Position numbers and translations under genes: made by a program
Notes under the pieces: model-generated
What the model was told of the DNA's origin: nothing
Database searches by the model: none
The model's input: only the letters and a program-made list of their open reading frames with translations
Assembly (NCBI GenBank): GCA_002943765.1
Contig: PQWQ01000019.1
Location: forward strand, 1-64,000
Direction of reading: 5' to 3'
Origin: Psoroptes ovis
Lineage: Eukaryota > Arthropoda > Arachnida > Sarcoptiformes > Psoroptidae
DNA: 64,000 nt
Shown: in pieces, positions 25,201-38,200 of the stretch
Numbering within the stretch: the stretch's first letter is position 1
How the letters are laid out: each line of letters starts with the position of its first letter

Positions 25201-26105
25201 GCCATGAAAAAAGTCAAATTCAATTTGAAAATGTTACCTTCTTTTCTCAAATCAGTAATATCTTCATTATTTTTCATCCAAATAATATATTTCAAATATT
25301 GAAATTTTTCCGACAATTTCAATATACGCTGTAATCGGTCATAATTATCACATGCAATTATTGTCAATTCAGTTTGATTTGCAACGAATGATGCTACATT
25401 TGCACCTAATGTGTCATATATGGGTACAATAATAATTGAATGTTTATAACATGCATATTCAATCAATGTATATTCAACACAATTGATTGAATACAGGCCT
25501 AAATATGAATTTTTTGGTTTAAGATCAAATTTCTTCATTAAACCATCGGCAATATTTTTTATACGTTTAAGTACTTCATTATAACTATACCAATCAATCG
25601 TATTGGTTAGTGTATTCATTTGGCCAATACAAATGCCACTTTCTTGATGATTAACATAAGAAATTAGTCATGAAAATTTTATTTCAATTCAAAAAATATC
25701 AACTTTACTAACTGGTTAGCCGCTGTCCATTTTCCAATACATCATTCATAGTTTGTATTTCTTCATACAAATAGCTTTTTAATGTGCGTGTATTTTCTAA
25801 CAATTTCGATATACGTTCAACTGGATTATCCTATGTGAAAATAGAGATTGATTGTCAAAAATATTTGTTCATGAAAATTGATAAACAAATTCGAACTATC
25901 AGTAGAGAAATTAATCTATTCATAGAAAAATAATTAATGGAAAAAATATGCTAATTACCTTGAACTGTACTGATTGTTCATCATAATTGAATCCTTTGCC
26001 CAAATGTATGATATTCTTCTTTCGATCAGTCGTATATTCTTCAGTGAATTTATCTTTTGATATTTGTCCATTTTGCTGTCGATGATGATGAAGATTATTC
26101 TGCAT
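22266..26105 (-). CDS. Long-chain fatty-acid CoA ligase (ACSL1/5/6 type), eight placed exons
   Basis: Activates long-chain fatty acids to acyl-CoA using ATP, usually at the ER or outer mitochondrial membrane. Exons, in order: 26105-25959, 25830-25713, 25642-25238, 25163-25087, 24965-24765, 24576-24477, 23670-23402, 23159-22365. All have GT-AG borders and matching phases, giving 704 codons. The start is the first ATG (26105); the frame upstream begins only with TTG. Visible motifs are YTSGTTDIPKG (261-271, P-loop), PLAHMFQRL, AVPRLLNRIYD, YGQTEC (444-449) and the ACSL signature DGWLHTGDIGYW...IDRRKNIFKLSQGEYIAPEKIEN (549-591). An Asn-rich insertion lies at about 488-517. The P-loop has Asp where the family has Gly. 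The end is unsettled: read through, exon 8 continues to a stop at 22266 with 33 extra residues unlike the family. There is no N-terminal membrane segment in the placed exons. Confidence 0.9.
24221..24300. mobile_element. Short hairpin inverted-repeat element (copy 9, 80 bp) in ACSL intron 6
   Basis: TTAGATTGTTCGGAAAGTTC ... AACTTTTCGGACAACCTAA, TA-flanked. Read on the other strand it matches the copies at 29310 and 32202 along its whole length. Confidence 0.88.
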
Positions 26106-28954
26106 TTTTCTTTTTCGAAACAAAATTGAAGCAAATCAATGATTACGAATTAAATCAAATTGCCAATTTCATTATTTTAGATGATGATGTTCATGTGACA
26201 ATGTCAAGATGGAAATGAACAAAAAATTGTGGTGAAAAATGATGATGAAGACATTATTTGAAACTTTTTTTTAAAGACTGTCATTGCGTTTAATAAGAAA
26301 AATTCACTGACAATAATTGTTGATTTATTTATTCAATAATTGTACTATCATAATTCAAAAATCTTGTTGATTATTTCATTCTATCATTAATTCATATATC
26401 AAAAGAAAAAAAATTATTGATTTGTAATTCTATTTCAAGAACAATAAATCGTTGATATTGTTGAAATTTCGATAATAATAATAATTTACAAAAGTAAATA
26501 AGGTAAAAATTAGCAGACGAAACAAAGCAAAGCGAAAAAAATGCCAAAAATAAATCATCGATTTTCGCCAAAGTAATAAAGAAATGATTTCATAATTAAA
26601 TATTACAAATAATTTCAAGTGAAACAAAATTTAAATTTTTAGCACCTTTCGGACTTTTACGTCATTTTAAAAAAATATACATTAGAAAATATGAAGCAAT
26701 TCCAGTTGATTGACAACTTTTTTCTTTTGATTTCACGACTGATTTTTACATATGTCTAATCACATTTTTAGATGTCATTGCATGTTGATTAATTGTGGTG
26801 TACGAAATAAATTAAATTTTCAAAAAATCAAAAAAAAGCGTTGAAAACCCATGAAAATCAATGATTAATTAACAAGAAAAAACAATTAAAAAATCAAAGA
26901 AATCAAAGAAAATTTCAATTAGCCGAATTTGAAAAAAAATTCCAAGAATCGAATGTTTTGATTAACAGAAACATTTCGAATGAACAGAAACAATTCGAAT
27001 TCTTACCTGTAGTAGTGGTATTAACATTAGTGTACCTTTGAAAACAAAAATTTTTGAAATTCCAATGGTAGTGGAATCGTTACAAGAATATGATTGCTTG
27101 ATTGACACGTACAGAATTTCTATTGTTTTTTTTCCGCATTTGATTGATTGACTGTTCTGTTTTCAAGTGTAGGGGTAGTGGCAGTTCGAATATCTTCGAT
27201 TCGAATTCTTCAAGAATTCAAAACATTCGAAAAGAAATAAAGATGAATTAATTGAAATTAAATTAATAATTAAAAATTCCTTACGGGACCAGGTTAACCT
27301 TAACAATATTGGATTCAATTTCAATTGTTTTCGCTACTCATTTCCAATTTGATCAATGTATTTTCAATGATTACAACGAAATACCAAGTGAGAAATATTA
27401 CGAATGTAAAAAAAAACTTGAAAAGAATGAGAATTAAATGAATTATATCGAAGCAAAAGAGAATGAAAATGAAAATGCGAAAAAAACACATTCATTTGAT
27501 TCGTGATTTGCATTTTTGATGGAGAAAATTTTTATTTTATTATTATCAGCCACAAAACATTAATAATAATAATAATAACGAATAATAACAACGAATGGTT
27601 GCGTAATTTTGACTGATGAATTCAATTTTGATCAAAATGATGATCATGATGATGATGGTAATGATGATTGGTGTAGCAAATAATAAGTATGTGTGCACTA
27701 TTATTGATGATTATTATTAGAATGATGGTCAAATAATTGAAAATTTCAATTTCATTTTCTTTCTATTTTAGATGAAATTATGCTGGCCATCAGTATCAGT
27801 ATTCAATAGTCTAATCACATACATGACCATGACGATTCCTTTTTTTTTTCATTGACCATATTTTCCAATATCTACTTTTCTTTAGTTTTTAGCATCGAAG
27901 AAAATTCGGGACCATCGAATGCAAATAAATAAGAAAATTACTATTATTTGCCAAAGAAATTTTTGAAAAAAAAATAAAAACAAACAACACGACCAACGAC
28001 GAATAATAATGATAATAAAGAATAATATTCTTCCGAAACGCAACATCTACCAAACAGTTCAGTGTATACAGGTCGATCATTTTATTTTCAAAAAAAAAAA
28101 AAATTTCAATTTTTTTCCATCAAAATAATTGAAATTCTAACAAAATTTTTTCCATTCATTGATTTATCATCATGAGAAAGAAATGAATACACCGAAAATA
28201 CCAGTCAAATCAATAAATTTTAAACGTCAAAATAACGGAAAAAAATTATTATTCAGAATTTGAAAAATGTGCATCAGCAACATCAACAACAAACATCAAA
28301 ATATTTAAAAAAAACAAAATGTTCATGTTCAATATTTATGCATTTGAAATTGAGCTCAAAAAATTCACCTAAGAATTGATCTTTTAAGAATATTTTCAGC
28401 AAAAATATATTTTCGAGAATCAAAGAATCGATCGATTATTTTTCAATTTTCAAGAAAAGAGAATATAAATTTTTCATACATGAAAAAAATCGTGAATGAT
28501 AATGGAATTAAAATTTTTTTTTCAAATCTGAAATTATTATTATTGAAACTAATAGTGAGTATTATTATATGAAGAATTTATGAGAAGAATCAAATACATT
28601 TATTTATTCGTTATTAACAATGAAGAATCGATCCATCTTTTCATTCCTATTTATTATTATCATCATCATCATTATTATTACTGTTTTTTTTATTATTAAT
28701 ATTTGATTTTGATGTATCGATTTGAATTTGATTTGTGCTATGTGTGTTAGTGTGTATGTGTGAGCGCATTTTATTATTTTCAATTTTATTATTTTCAATT
28801 TTTTTTCAAATGTGTAGCTGTGAAGACAAAACAAAAAAAAAAATATGAAGAAATTTCATTTTTTTTAATTTGATATTTTGCCGAGTTATTGAACAACAAG
28901 GCTTCAATACAACTATACCATCAATGATGATGCATACAGTAGCCGAAGAAGAAC

Positions 28955-29729
28955 ATGGGTAAGTGAAACAATTGATAGAAATTTGTAGAAAAAAAAATGA
29001 TGAAGCAAATCATTCATCATTTTTTTCCATTTTTTTTCATGTTTTGTTCTATGATTTTCAATTTTTTATTTCAATTCAATTCAATTCAAAAAGCAAAAAT
29101 TTTATTTTGTTTAAAAATTACATTCCCAAATGTAATTTTTTTTTATCTAAAACAGTTACAATGTTTTACAATTTTTTTGTTTCATATAAATAGAATTGAA
29201 TTGAAATGTTTTTTTGAATGGAAAAATTTTGAAAAAATTTCAAAATTTGATTTGAAAGTAGAAAAAAACATGGAAAAAATGAAATAAAATTCATTGAAAT
29301 TTCCTGAAATTAGGTTGTCCGAAAAGTTCATTCCGCTTAATCAATAGAATTGCTCGTGAAAATTGGCCAGAACTTTTCGGACAACCTTATATTTTATTTA
29401 AAACATTTTTTTAACATGTAATATTTGAATGAATGAATATTTCCTTTTTTATTATTTTAATTTTCTCCCATATCAAAATAATGATGATGATGAAAGTTTC
29501 CAGGTGGCCATAATTTTCACTTGGAAAAATCAAAATATGTGATGGAATTTTTTCGTTTCCTTCATTTGAATCATTTGCAGGTAAAAAAAATTCATTTCAC
29601 ATAAAACAAAAAAAAAAATTGAAATATTTTCTGGCAAAAAAAAAATGCCAAAAATATAAATGAAAATTGAATTTTTTTTCATGTTTTTAGAAAACACAGC
29701 AGCCGACCACAAATAATGATGGAAAATAG
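28955..29729 (+). CDS. Candidate 39-residue protein split over three exons
   Basis: Exon 1 is ATGG (28955-28958) in a good start context (AACATGG) with donor GTAAGT. Exon 2 is 29504-29580, bounded by CAG and GTAAAA. Exon 3 is 29691-29729, ending in TAG. Phases join exactly and give M-G-G-H-N-F-H-L-E-K-S-K-Y-V-M-E-F-F-R-F followed by a hydrophilic tail. No family is recognised and there is no membrane segment. The first intron carries a hairpin element at 29310. The call rests only on splice logic and could be chance in AT-rich DNA. Confidence 0.27.
29310..29389. mobile_element. Short hairpin inverted-repeat element (copy 10, 80 bp)
   Basis: TTAGGTTGTCCGAAAAGTTC ... AACTTTTCGGACAACCTTA. The centre 'attccgcttaatcaatag...aaaattggccag' is nearly identical to the copy at 32202. 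Confidence 0.9.
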
Positions 29730-31542
29730 ATAAAATTCCAAATGAAAAAGACATAGAAATTCTCATTTATTATTTTATTAATTTTATTTATTTTATAAAA
29801 TTAATTTTATTTTATTTATTTATTTCAGATTTAATTAATAATGAAAATATCAAGCAAAAAGAAACAAAACAAAGATGAATGATAAATTTGCTTCAAAATT
29901 CTTTGCCATAAAACAACTTATAACTAAATAATTTGAGACAAAATTGGAAAACATGAAGAATTATATAAGAAACTTGGTCGATTTTAATTTAATATATTCA
30001 TGAATCAACAATAAGTGAATGAATGAGGACAAAGATGATGAAAATGAAGATGAAGAAATAGAAGAAAAAATTAATTTTTATCCTTCAAAGAATTTGGAAT
30101 GATGAAAAATGGAATGAAATGAATGAATGAATTAGAAATGAATTTGGAATGAAATGAACTTAAACTTAACTGTGCATTGATGAAATGAAAATTGTGTAGT
30201 TATACTGAATTAACTGGAATAAATAAGTAAGTAATGTTTCAATATTTATGTCTCTCTCTTTTTGCTTAGTTCTTGTTCTACACTTTTTTTTTTGAACATG
30301 GAACATATAAATGTTTTAATTTTCAATGTTTTAATAGGAATAATGATTTCTTACTTTTTTCAAATTCCATTACACTGTTGGATTTGACATAAGCAATAAA
30401 CAAGAGAAAAAATTATAATCAAGGAACCAAAAGAACCCAAGGACCCGAGAACCGAAGAGGAAAAACTAATCAAGAAAATTTTCATTTTCGGTAACTTTCC
30501 CTTTGCTATTTTAATATTCTGCTTTTTTTCTTAAGAAAATTTAGAGTTAATGAGAATACTAAGAATTTCAAATAGATGCAGATAGATAGATGGATACGGA
30601 ATGGATTGATGTCGAATAGATAGGCTGAGAATCATATGATGGAAATATAAGAAAATTCTTTGAAACAAATTCATTCCATTCCATCATCATCAACATCATA
30701 TCAAATACACTATTGGCCATTTTCTCCTTTGAGTCATTCACTTTTTTTTTTGTTTTTAATATTTTCAACAATCAACAAGAGACAAACAGCACAAGAAGAA
30801 ACAAGAAGAAAATGAAAAAAAAAACATCGAAACAAAATCCCTATTCTCTCATATTATATTCTTATTTTATTTAATATAATCAAAAAAAAAAATCAGAATA
30901 ATCAGAAACACACAGAGAAACACAAGAACAAAAATTCAAATGATGAATTATGGATGAGCGTGAAAAAATTGAAAACAAGAAAAAAATGAATGCAAAAACA
31001 TCCATAGAAGATATTGGAGCAAAGTACACGCAAAACGAGTACAACACTGACTCAATGATGGAACAGCAACAGCAGCAACATTGACAACAATTTTTGATTA
31101 TCATTATTATTATACAAGCAAGCAACATCAACGATGATGATGACAATGACATCAAAATTTTACCCTTGTTGTTGTTGTTTTAACTTATTCAACGAATAAT
31201 GGTAAGAATAATAATGATAATAATAAATTCTCAACGATCCGATTATATATGTAAGTATATACGTTTTTTTTTCATTCTTAATAAGAATTTCTTTATATGA
31301 ATCTAAGATATTGTTTCATAATGATAATAGCGATAGCAATAATGATAATAGAAAATAATGTCTGTGTGAATGTGTATGTGTACATTAAATTATTATATCC
31401 AAAATGATAATGATAATTATCATAATAATGAATTTTTATCATCATCATCATCGTGATCATCGTTATCATCATCATCATCATCATTCGAGTTATAAGAACA
31501 ACGATAATAATAATAATAATAATTTAATGTGAGTAAAATTAA

Positions 31543-31734
31543 ATGAATTTTTATTTTTTATTTTATTTTAATTTTCAAGCGAAAAAAAATGATTCTTTTG
31601 ACAAATTTTATTTTTCCGATGAAAAAATAGCAAATAACGAATATCATGATAACGAAATTTCTATGGAAAAACTAATAAATATTGAAGAATTTGTACAATA
31701 TGATGATGATATAAGATATAAGAAAAAAAGATGA
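31543..31734 (+). CDS. Unrecognised acidic 63-codon frame, possible terminal exon
   Basis: An ATG-started frame whose first 13 residues (MNFYFLFYFNFQA) come from a T-rich stretch ending in TTTTCAAG, a plausible splice acceptor. The rest is charged (SDEKIANNEYHDNEISMEK ...) and ends in KKKR before TGA. It could be the last exon of an unseen plus-strand gene, a tiny secreted peptide, or noise. No homologue is recognised. Confidence 0.22.
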   Translation: MNFYFLFYFNFQAKKNDSFDKFYFSDEKIANNEYHDNEISMEKLINIEEFVQYDDDIRYKKKR

Positions 31735-32164
31735 AAAGAAAATATTTATTTTTATTATTTCATTTGAAAAGCAGAAAAATACTGGAATGAAATGAAAGAA
31801 ATGAAAAGAATTTCATTCTGATATCATTTTCAATCTTTTATTCTAATTTCTATTTTTTTTATAAGGTTATTTATTTCTTTCTTATTTTCTTATTTGCTGA
31901 CATCTTTTCGACAATTATCATTATAAAGAAATGGTGGAAAAATGGTAACAAATAACAAATGAATGAATGAAGAAAAAAAAAATTTTCATCAAAATCAGAT
32001 TGAAAAAATAGAGCTTATGATGATGATGATGGTACACACATTCACATTCAACGACAACAACGAACAAACAAACAACAAATAATGTCAAACCAATGAATGT
32101 GAATCGAAATAAGAGAAAAAAAATGGAAACGAATCAAAGAACCAATCAATGTAATGGACGTGAA

Positions 32165-32186
32165 TTTTTTTTTTTTTTTTTTTTTT
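32165..32186. repeat. T22 homopolymer
   Basis: An uninterrupted run of 22 T, 15 bases upstream of a hairpin element. Confidence 0.9.
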
Positions 32187-32201
32187 GAAGTGAAGCAAAT
32201 A

Positions 32202-32281
32202 TTAGGCTGTCCGAAAAGTTCATTCCGCTTAATCAATAGAGTTGCTCATGAAAATTGGCCAGTACTTTTCGGACAGCCTAA
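32202..32281. mobile_element. Short hairpin inverted-repeat element (copy 11, 80 bp)
   Basis: TTAGGCTGTCCGAAAAGTTC ... TACTTTTCGGACAGCCTAA, with TA on both sides. It is a close sister of the copy at 29310. Confidence 0.92.
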
Positions 32282-33086
32282 TAACAATAATAAACAACAA
32301 CAACAACGAACAGCAGCAGCAACAACAACGAACAATATTGAATTGAATTTTGAATTCGTGAATTAAAAAAAAGGAAGTGAAAATTTTTATTTTTCTCTTT
32401 GAACGAGAAGAAAATTGATGGTTCAAAATGATTATTATTATTATTATTTCATTGGATTTCACGGATTCTGAAGCTTTCACCAGCAACAATAACATTAACA
32501 ACAACAACAACAACGATATATTAACATTATCAATTGAATGACATCATCAAACGACAAGAATAAACAAAATAACGAATCAAACGACAACAACAACAACAGC
32601 ACCAACCGAATAACAACCAAATTGATGACATTCAACAAAAAAAAACAACATCATGAAGCCAATCAAATTTCTGGTACGCGAATAGAACCAAGCGAAAAGA
32701 ATTTATTTATTTGTGTTTGGCCCTATTTTTTTGATGATGATGAAAACTTGATTGCTTTGAAAACACCCAATTATTATTAGTGTTTGTTTTTTTTTTGTGC
32801 TTGTGTGTCAAACAGCAAACAACAAAATGTCAAATTTATTGTTTGAAAATTATTCGTTTATTTATTTATTTATTTATGTGAACATAATTTTACTCTCTAA
32901 AACAGAGAAGAAATTTATGAATTTTTCAATTCATTTCGCAGCAAAATTCATGGAAAAATATATGAAAAACAAAATGTGTGTCATATGAATTAATCAACGC
33001 TTATTTATGCTGAAATTCTGAAAAAAAATCCTGAAAATTCATGTTTATCAACAAATTTACCCGATTTAAATATGATGTTGAATTTA

Positions 33087-33166
33087 TTAGGCTGTCCGAA
33101 AAATTTTGACCGATTTTCATGAACAACACTAGCGATTAAGCGGAATGAACTTTTCGGACAGCCTAA
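33087..33166. mobile_element. Short hairpin inverted-repeat element (copy 12, 80 bp)
   Basis: TTAGGCTGTCCGAAAAATTT ... AACTTTTCGGACAGCCTAA, TA-flanked. The centre is the reverse complement of the copies at 29310 and 32202. Confidence 0.92.
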
Positions 33167-34878
33167 TATATTCAACAATATAAATCTGTCATCAAATATG
33201 GAGATATTAATGAAATTTTTAAATAATCTAAAAAACTTCAAAAACTTGAATCGATAAACCGTCCACAGTCATCAAGTCAGCCACTGTGTGTTACAAGGCA
33301 TGAAACATTCAGATCAATCAATCAATCAATCGGATTTAATTAATTGATTACCAATTTGAAAAAAATTGGAAAAAATTTTGAGAAAATTTCAATCGAAAAT
33401 CAATCCATTATTCTCGGCAGCATCAAGAATAATAAACTTTTGGCTGAAGCAAATCTTATGTTGAAAAATTCTATGAAAAAAGAAAATTCAAAGAAAGAAA
33501 AAAAATTTCAATTTTCCAACACCAAAAAAGAAATACGACATGAAAATAAATTACATCTTTCATGAAACAAAAAACAAACATGTCATTTGCACGCTACACC
33601 AACACACACACAGATTCACCGATCAAGACCGAAGAACCGACTTATTATTAACTGAAATGTTTAAACGGAAAAAAAATCAAACCGAGATTCTAGGAAAAAT
33701 TCGGGCATATTAAATTCTGGTATTGACCGATGAACTAAAAAAAAAAAAAAAAAATATTGAAAATTTGAAAAAATATTTGAAAAATTCCTCTTTTTCTTCT
33801 TCGTATTCTGACATGTGTTAATGATGTTTTCTTCAGAAATTTCTCCAGTTTCTCCAGTAATACAACCAGTTATTATTACGGACTATTGTCACATCAAATG
33901 ACAGCGAAGAAATCACGAATCATTACTACTGTTGTTTGACCATCTGGCATTTTCTGGCACATTTTATTTATTGTTATTTATTTATTTTCATTTTTTCAAT
34001 GCTCATTCTCAAATGACAACTAATTTTCTCAGATTTTCTGTTGTTGTTTGGTGAACAAAAAAGAAAAATTATTTAATTCGTAACAAACAAACAACAACAA
34101 CAACAACGAATCAAATCACATCACATAACAACAACGAGCATTAACAATAACGAATCAAATTTAATGATGATGATGATGATAATGTTTATTATTATTATTA
34201 TTATTATCGTCGTTTCTCTTCTTCACACCAAAATTCAATTTTTTTTCAATGAAAAATTCGAATGAATTGAATGATGAATCTGAATCGTATTAATGGATGA
34301 AAATCAAAATTTTTCGACAATTTCGACAATTCTACGAATGTTTGCACACACCCGCAATTCATAATATTTCGATTCGCCAGAAAAAAAAAGAAAAAAAAAT
34401 CGGGTGCTATGATTAATGGTCACACATTTCAAACATCTTCGGAACAACAACAACATTAAATACATCGAAACAACAACAACAATAATAATACGAAACAAAT
34501 GACATAATTTGTATCATATATTTGATTATTGTGTAATATTACTGGAATTGGAAACGATCAAAATGACGAAGAAAAACAAATGGAATTTCATTGGAAAATT
34601 TTCAATTTTGGATTTTTTCCATTCCCATTTTACGACGATCAAATCATAGAGAGAAATACGATTGAAATGAAAAACGAAAAAAAATGAAAATTCCATTGAA
34701 AATACATGAAAAACATGAAAATTTCCGGACAAGATTTTCTCCTCCCGAAGCTTTAAACAAATCAATTTTTTTACACAAAAAAAAATTTTTCAAAAATTTT
34801 AATCCTTTTATTAATAGAAATAGAAATAAGAATAAAAATTATAAAAAATAATCGAAAATGTTTAATAAATTATTAGTG

Positions 34879-34975
34879 TTTGCGCACTCGACGCTTGGTG
34901 AAACATTATTCATTTGATTTCCATTGAAAATCATTGAATCCACAAGGCGCCTCACAGGCGCCTGTCGAGTGCAAA
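34879..34975. mobile_element. Short inverted-repeat element with CGAC/GGCGCC tips
   Basis: Tips TTTGCGCACTCGAC and GTCGAGTGCAAA are inverted repeats (one 2-base gap). The right half holds GGCGCCT twice. Similar motifs occur at 19731 and 41669. It may be a TTAA-type (piggyBac-like) miniature element; the transposon family is inferred only from related fragments beside TTAACCC. Confidence 0.5.
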
Positions 34976-35243
34976 CGAAATTTTTATTGTTTTTGAATTT
35001 TTGAATTTCAAAGTTTGACAACACAAAGCAGCGTTGTACCATCAAAAAGTTCAAATATTGGGAGAGAATAAATCAAGAAAAAAAAGAAATTTCGAAGAAA
35101 TCAATAAATTCAATGATTTTCATTTTTTTTGTTTCTTGATTCGAAGCAAACCAAAAGAAAACAATCATATAATTTAGGACAACGAACGAACAAAACAAAA
35201 AATATGCTTCCGAAATATGGACCAAATTTAGGGGTCGATTCCC

Positions 35244-35246
<3 letters not shown>

Positions 35247-35276
<30 letters not shown>
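35247..35276. repeat. (CAG)10, read as (CUG)10 in the TMTC1 3' UTR
   Basis: Ten perfect CAG units lie just downstream of the TMTC1 stop on the gene's strand. They are complementary to the (CAG)5 run in the last coding codons of the same transcript. Confidence 0.95.
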
Positions 35277-35279
<3 letters not shown>

Positions 35280-35283
35280 AAAA

Positions 35284-38200
35284 TCAATATGATGTAAAAA
35301 ACGATAGACTTGGTTGCTGCTGCTGCTGCTGTTGTCTTCGTTTTAGTTGATGATCATGATGATGATGATGATGTTCATTATCATTTCCTATAATTGATAT
35401 TCGATGTTTATGACGAATAATATTGTTCATATTATTATTTTCATTATTATCATTATTATGATCATCATTAAAATCGAATGATGTTTCAATCGAATTCCAT
35501 CGATTTTTTACTTTATTATTATTATTATTATTATTATGGCCATCATCATCATTATTATTTTCATGATTATCATTTGATTGATTTAAAATCGATAAATAAT
35601 TTTGATTATTAATTATCATTGATGATGTTTTTGTTGATGTTGCTGATGTTTGACATTTATGATGACATTCAAATTCATATTGTTTTTGATGATATCGTTG
35701 ATAGTTATCATGATCATCATCATTAATATGTAGATTCAAGTTTAATTTTTGAATATTTCGTAATAATTTTCGTATATTATCATCAATTAATTGATGATTC
35801 ATTCCGAATCGATCTAATTGTTTTGCACGTTTATAATGGTGGATAGCATCGATGAATCGCGAGTGAAGATGATAAATCACAGCTAAATTTAAATGTGCAC
35901 GTAATTGATTATCATCGAATTCGATGGCTATTCGATAGCTCTACGGGAAACGGGGTGGAATGGAGAAAAATGGTAAAAATTGGAACTCAGTCAAGGTATT
36001 CAATACTCAAGAATGCGACAATAATAATAATAATGAATGGATGCCACCAACTCACCTGTTCAGCATCATGCCAAAGCTCGAAATCTTTTTCAATATCACC
36101 TTTGAGTGTATAAATTTTTGAACAACGATTCGTAATTAATTTCTTTTGTGTGGTCATCATTGACATCATTGGCAATGATTGCATTGAAATGTATGCCAAA
36201 TCATTGATATCATCCTCATCATCATTATCATCAACAGTAGCAGCAACGTTACCATCAATTGATTCAATCAAACGATCATCATTTTTGCATAATAATCGGA
36301 TTGAATCATTGATGGTCAACAATGCTTTATCAGTACGATTTGTTATCGTAAACAGTAGCGCTAATTGATGATATAAATCAAAATGGAATATTTGTTTCTG
36401 TTGCTGCTGATGATGATGATGGTGGTGGTGGTGGTGGTGGTAGTGGTAATGGTTATGATCATCAACATTGTAGCCATTACCATTAATATGATGATCATTA
36501 TCAATATTTACATTATTCGATTGCATCGAATATGTCGTTGAAGATGATGATACCAAAGATGGTGATCCAATTAAATATTCAATCATTCGTTGTCTGCCAT
36601 CATCTTCAAGATTGTTTACATTCGATTCCATATTTGATTTCATCGAGGATGTTGATGATATCATCAATATCAATGTTTCAAGTATCCATTCAGCTTGATC
36701 ATATTTGCCTTCAAGTATCAATAATTGGGCCTAGATTGTTTGATATTGAATATGGAACGATAAATAAAGTAAACAAAAAACTCATTGAATATTAAGAATG
36801 TCAACAATTTGAAACAATCAAAATCGAATCGAATCTAAAAATTCCAAAATTCAAAATAACCAAAACGGAAAATGACCAGAAATGGTCATTATAATCATCA
36901 TTATCATCAAAATTATCATCTCAGATCGCAATCATCTTCTCGTTTATGGGATTTTTATAAGATTTTAGATTTTGGCCATTGAAAATGTCGTTGAAAACGG
37001 TGAAAATAGGATGACAATGAAATTGAATGAATTCACCGAGCTCAAATTCCATATTGTGCTCATCCACCAACATCAATGAATGAAATTCATTCATTTTTGA
37101 ATTAAATTATAGCCCTAATAAAAAATTCATTTGATGCCACAAAATATTTGAAACAAATTTGAAACATGAAACTGTTTTGTATCATCTTTTGAAAGAAAGG
37201 AACCTTTTAAACCAATTTTTGATGATGATTTTCAAGCGAATGCTTTTGTCATTTTCTTTCAAGAAGACAATGATAAAAGGATAAACACACAGAGAACAAA
37301 TGACACGAATATTTTCGACGTAGTAAAACCAGAATATAATCAAAACCATATGATTACCTTGGGGCCATATAAATGCATAGATATGTAGGCAAATTACTAC
37401 AGAATTTTTGGCTGTGGAATCTTGGTGGAATTTGATTTAAGATTCACTCGTTTGAATTCTCTGAAATTCTACTTTACGGTTGGCAGTATTTGGGTTGAAT
37501 TCAACCCGAATTTTTGAGAATTTTCCCAAGAAATTCAACCGAAATTATTCGAAAAAGTTTCAATTTGTTTCTTGGAACGATTCGTTATTATTGGAAATTT
37601 AGGAATAATAAATTTGATTCAAATTAGCTTTTTTTGGAAATTTGAATTTTCTTTTGTTGTGGTCTTGGTGGTGGTGGTGGATGCTTGCAAATCTAATAAA
37701 ATGATTGAATGAAACAAATTGATTCCGTGGAATACGGCGGAATTCACTGGAAAAAGTAAATTTTCCAAAAATTCAAATACGGTGAAATAAGGTGGAAAGG
37801 TGGAATGGGTCCTGGGTTATAAGGAGTAGAGGGCCCCAGCTTCATTCAAATGGAAGATGGAGCAGAAAATTCCACCAAAAGTCAACCGAAAACCCCTGAT
37901 GTCATCAAAAAATTAGAAAAGAAATTCCATGGCCAACTACTACTTCGTTAATCTAATCATCAAACATCGAATCATTCGATTCAATTCAATTTGATTTCAA
38001 ACTATACTTACATAATGAATATTTACCATATTTAATTGTATCATTTGATGATGATTATGATGATAATTGTGATCATTATTGTCATCAGCATTGTTGATTG
38101 AATTTTGATTATTATTACCATTATTAGCGTTATCATTGTTGATGTCTTGGGCAATCGTTGATTGGTCTGATGATGGTAATGGTGGATATAGCAATCGTTG

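Larger units (their letters stand above)
26106..35283. other. Gene-poor region between ACSL and TMTC1
   Basis: AT-rich sequence with many ATC/TGA and CAA runs. It holds three hairpin elements and one short CGAC/GGCGCC element. The only coding signals are weak and are listed separately (28955-29729 and 31543-31734). Frames at 32538-32780 (ATG start, Asn-rich, then IEPSEKNLFICVWPYFFDDDENL) and 33344-33565 (Lys-rich) are not recognised. Confidence 0.45.
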
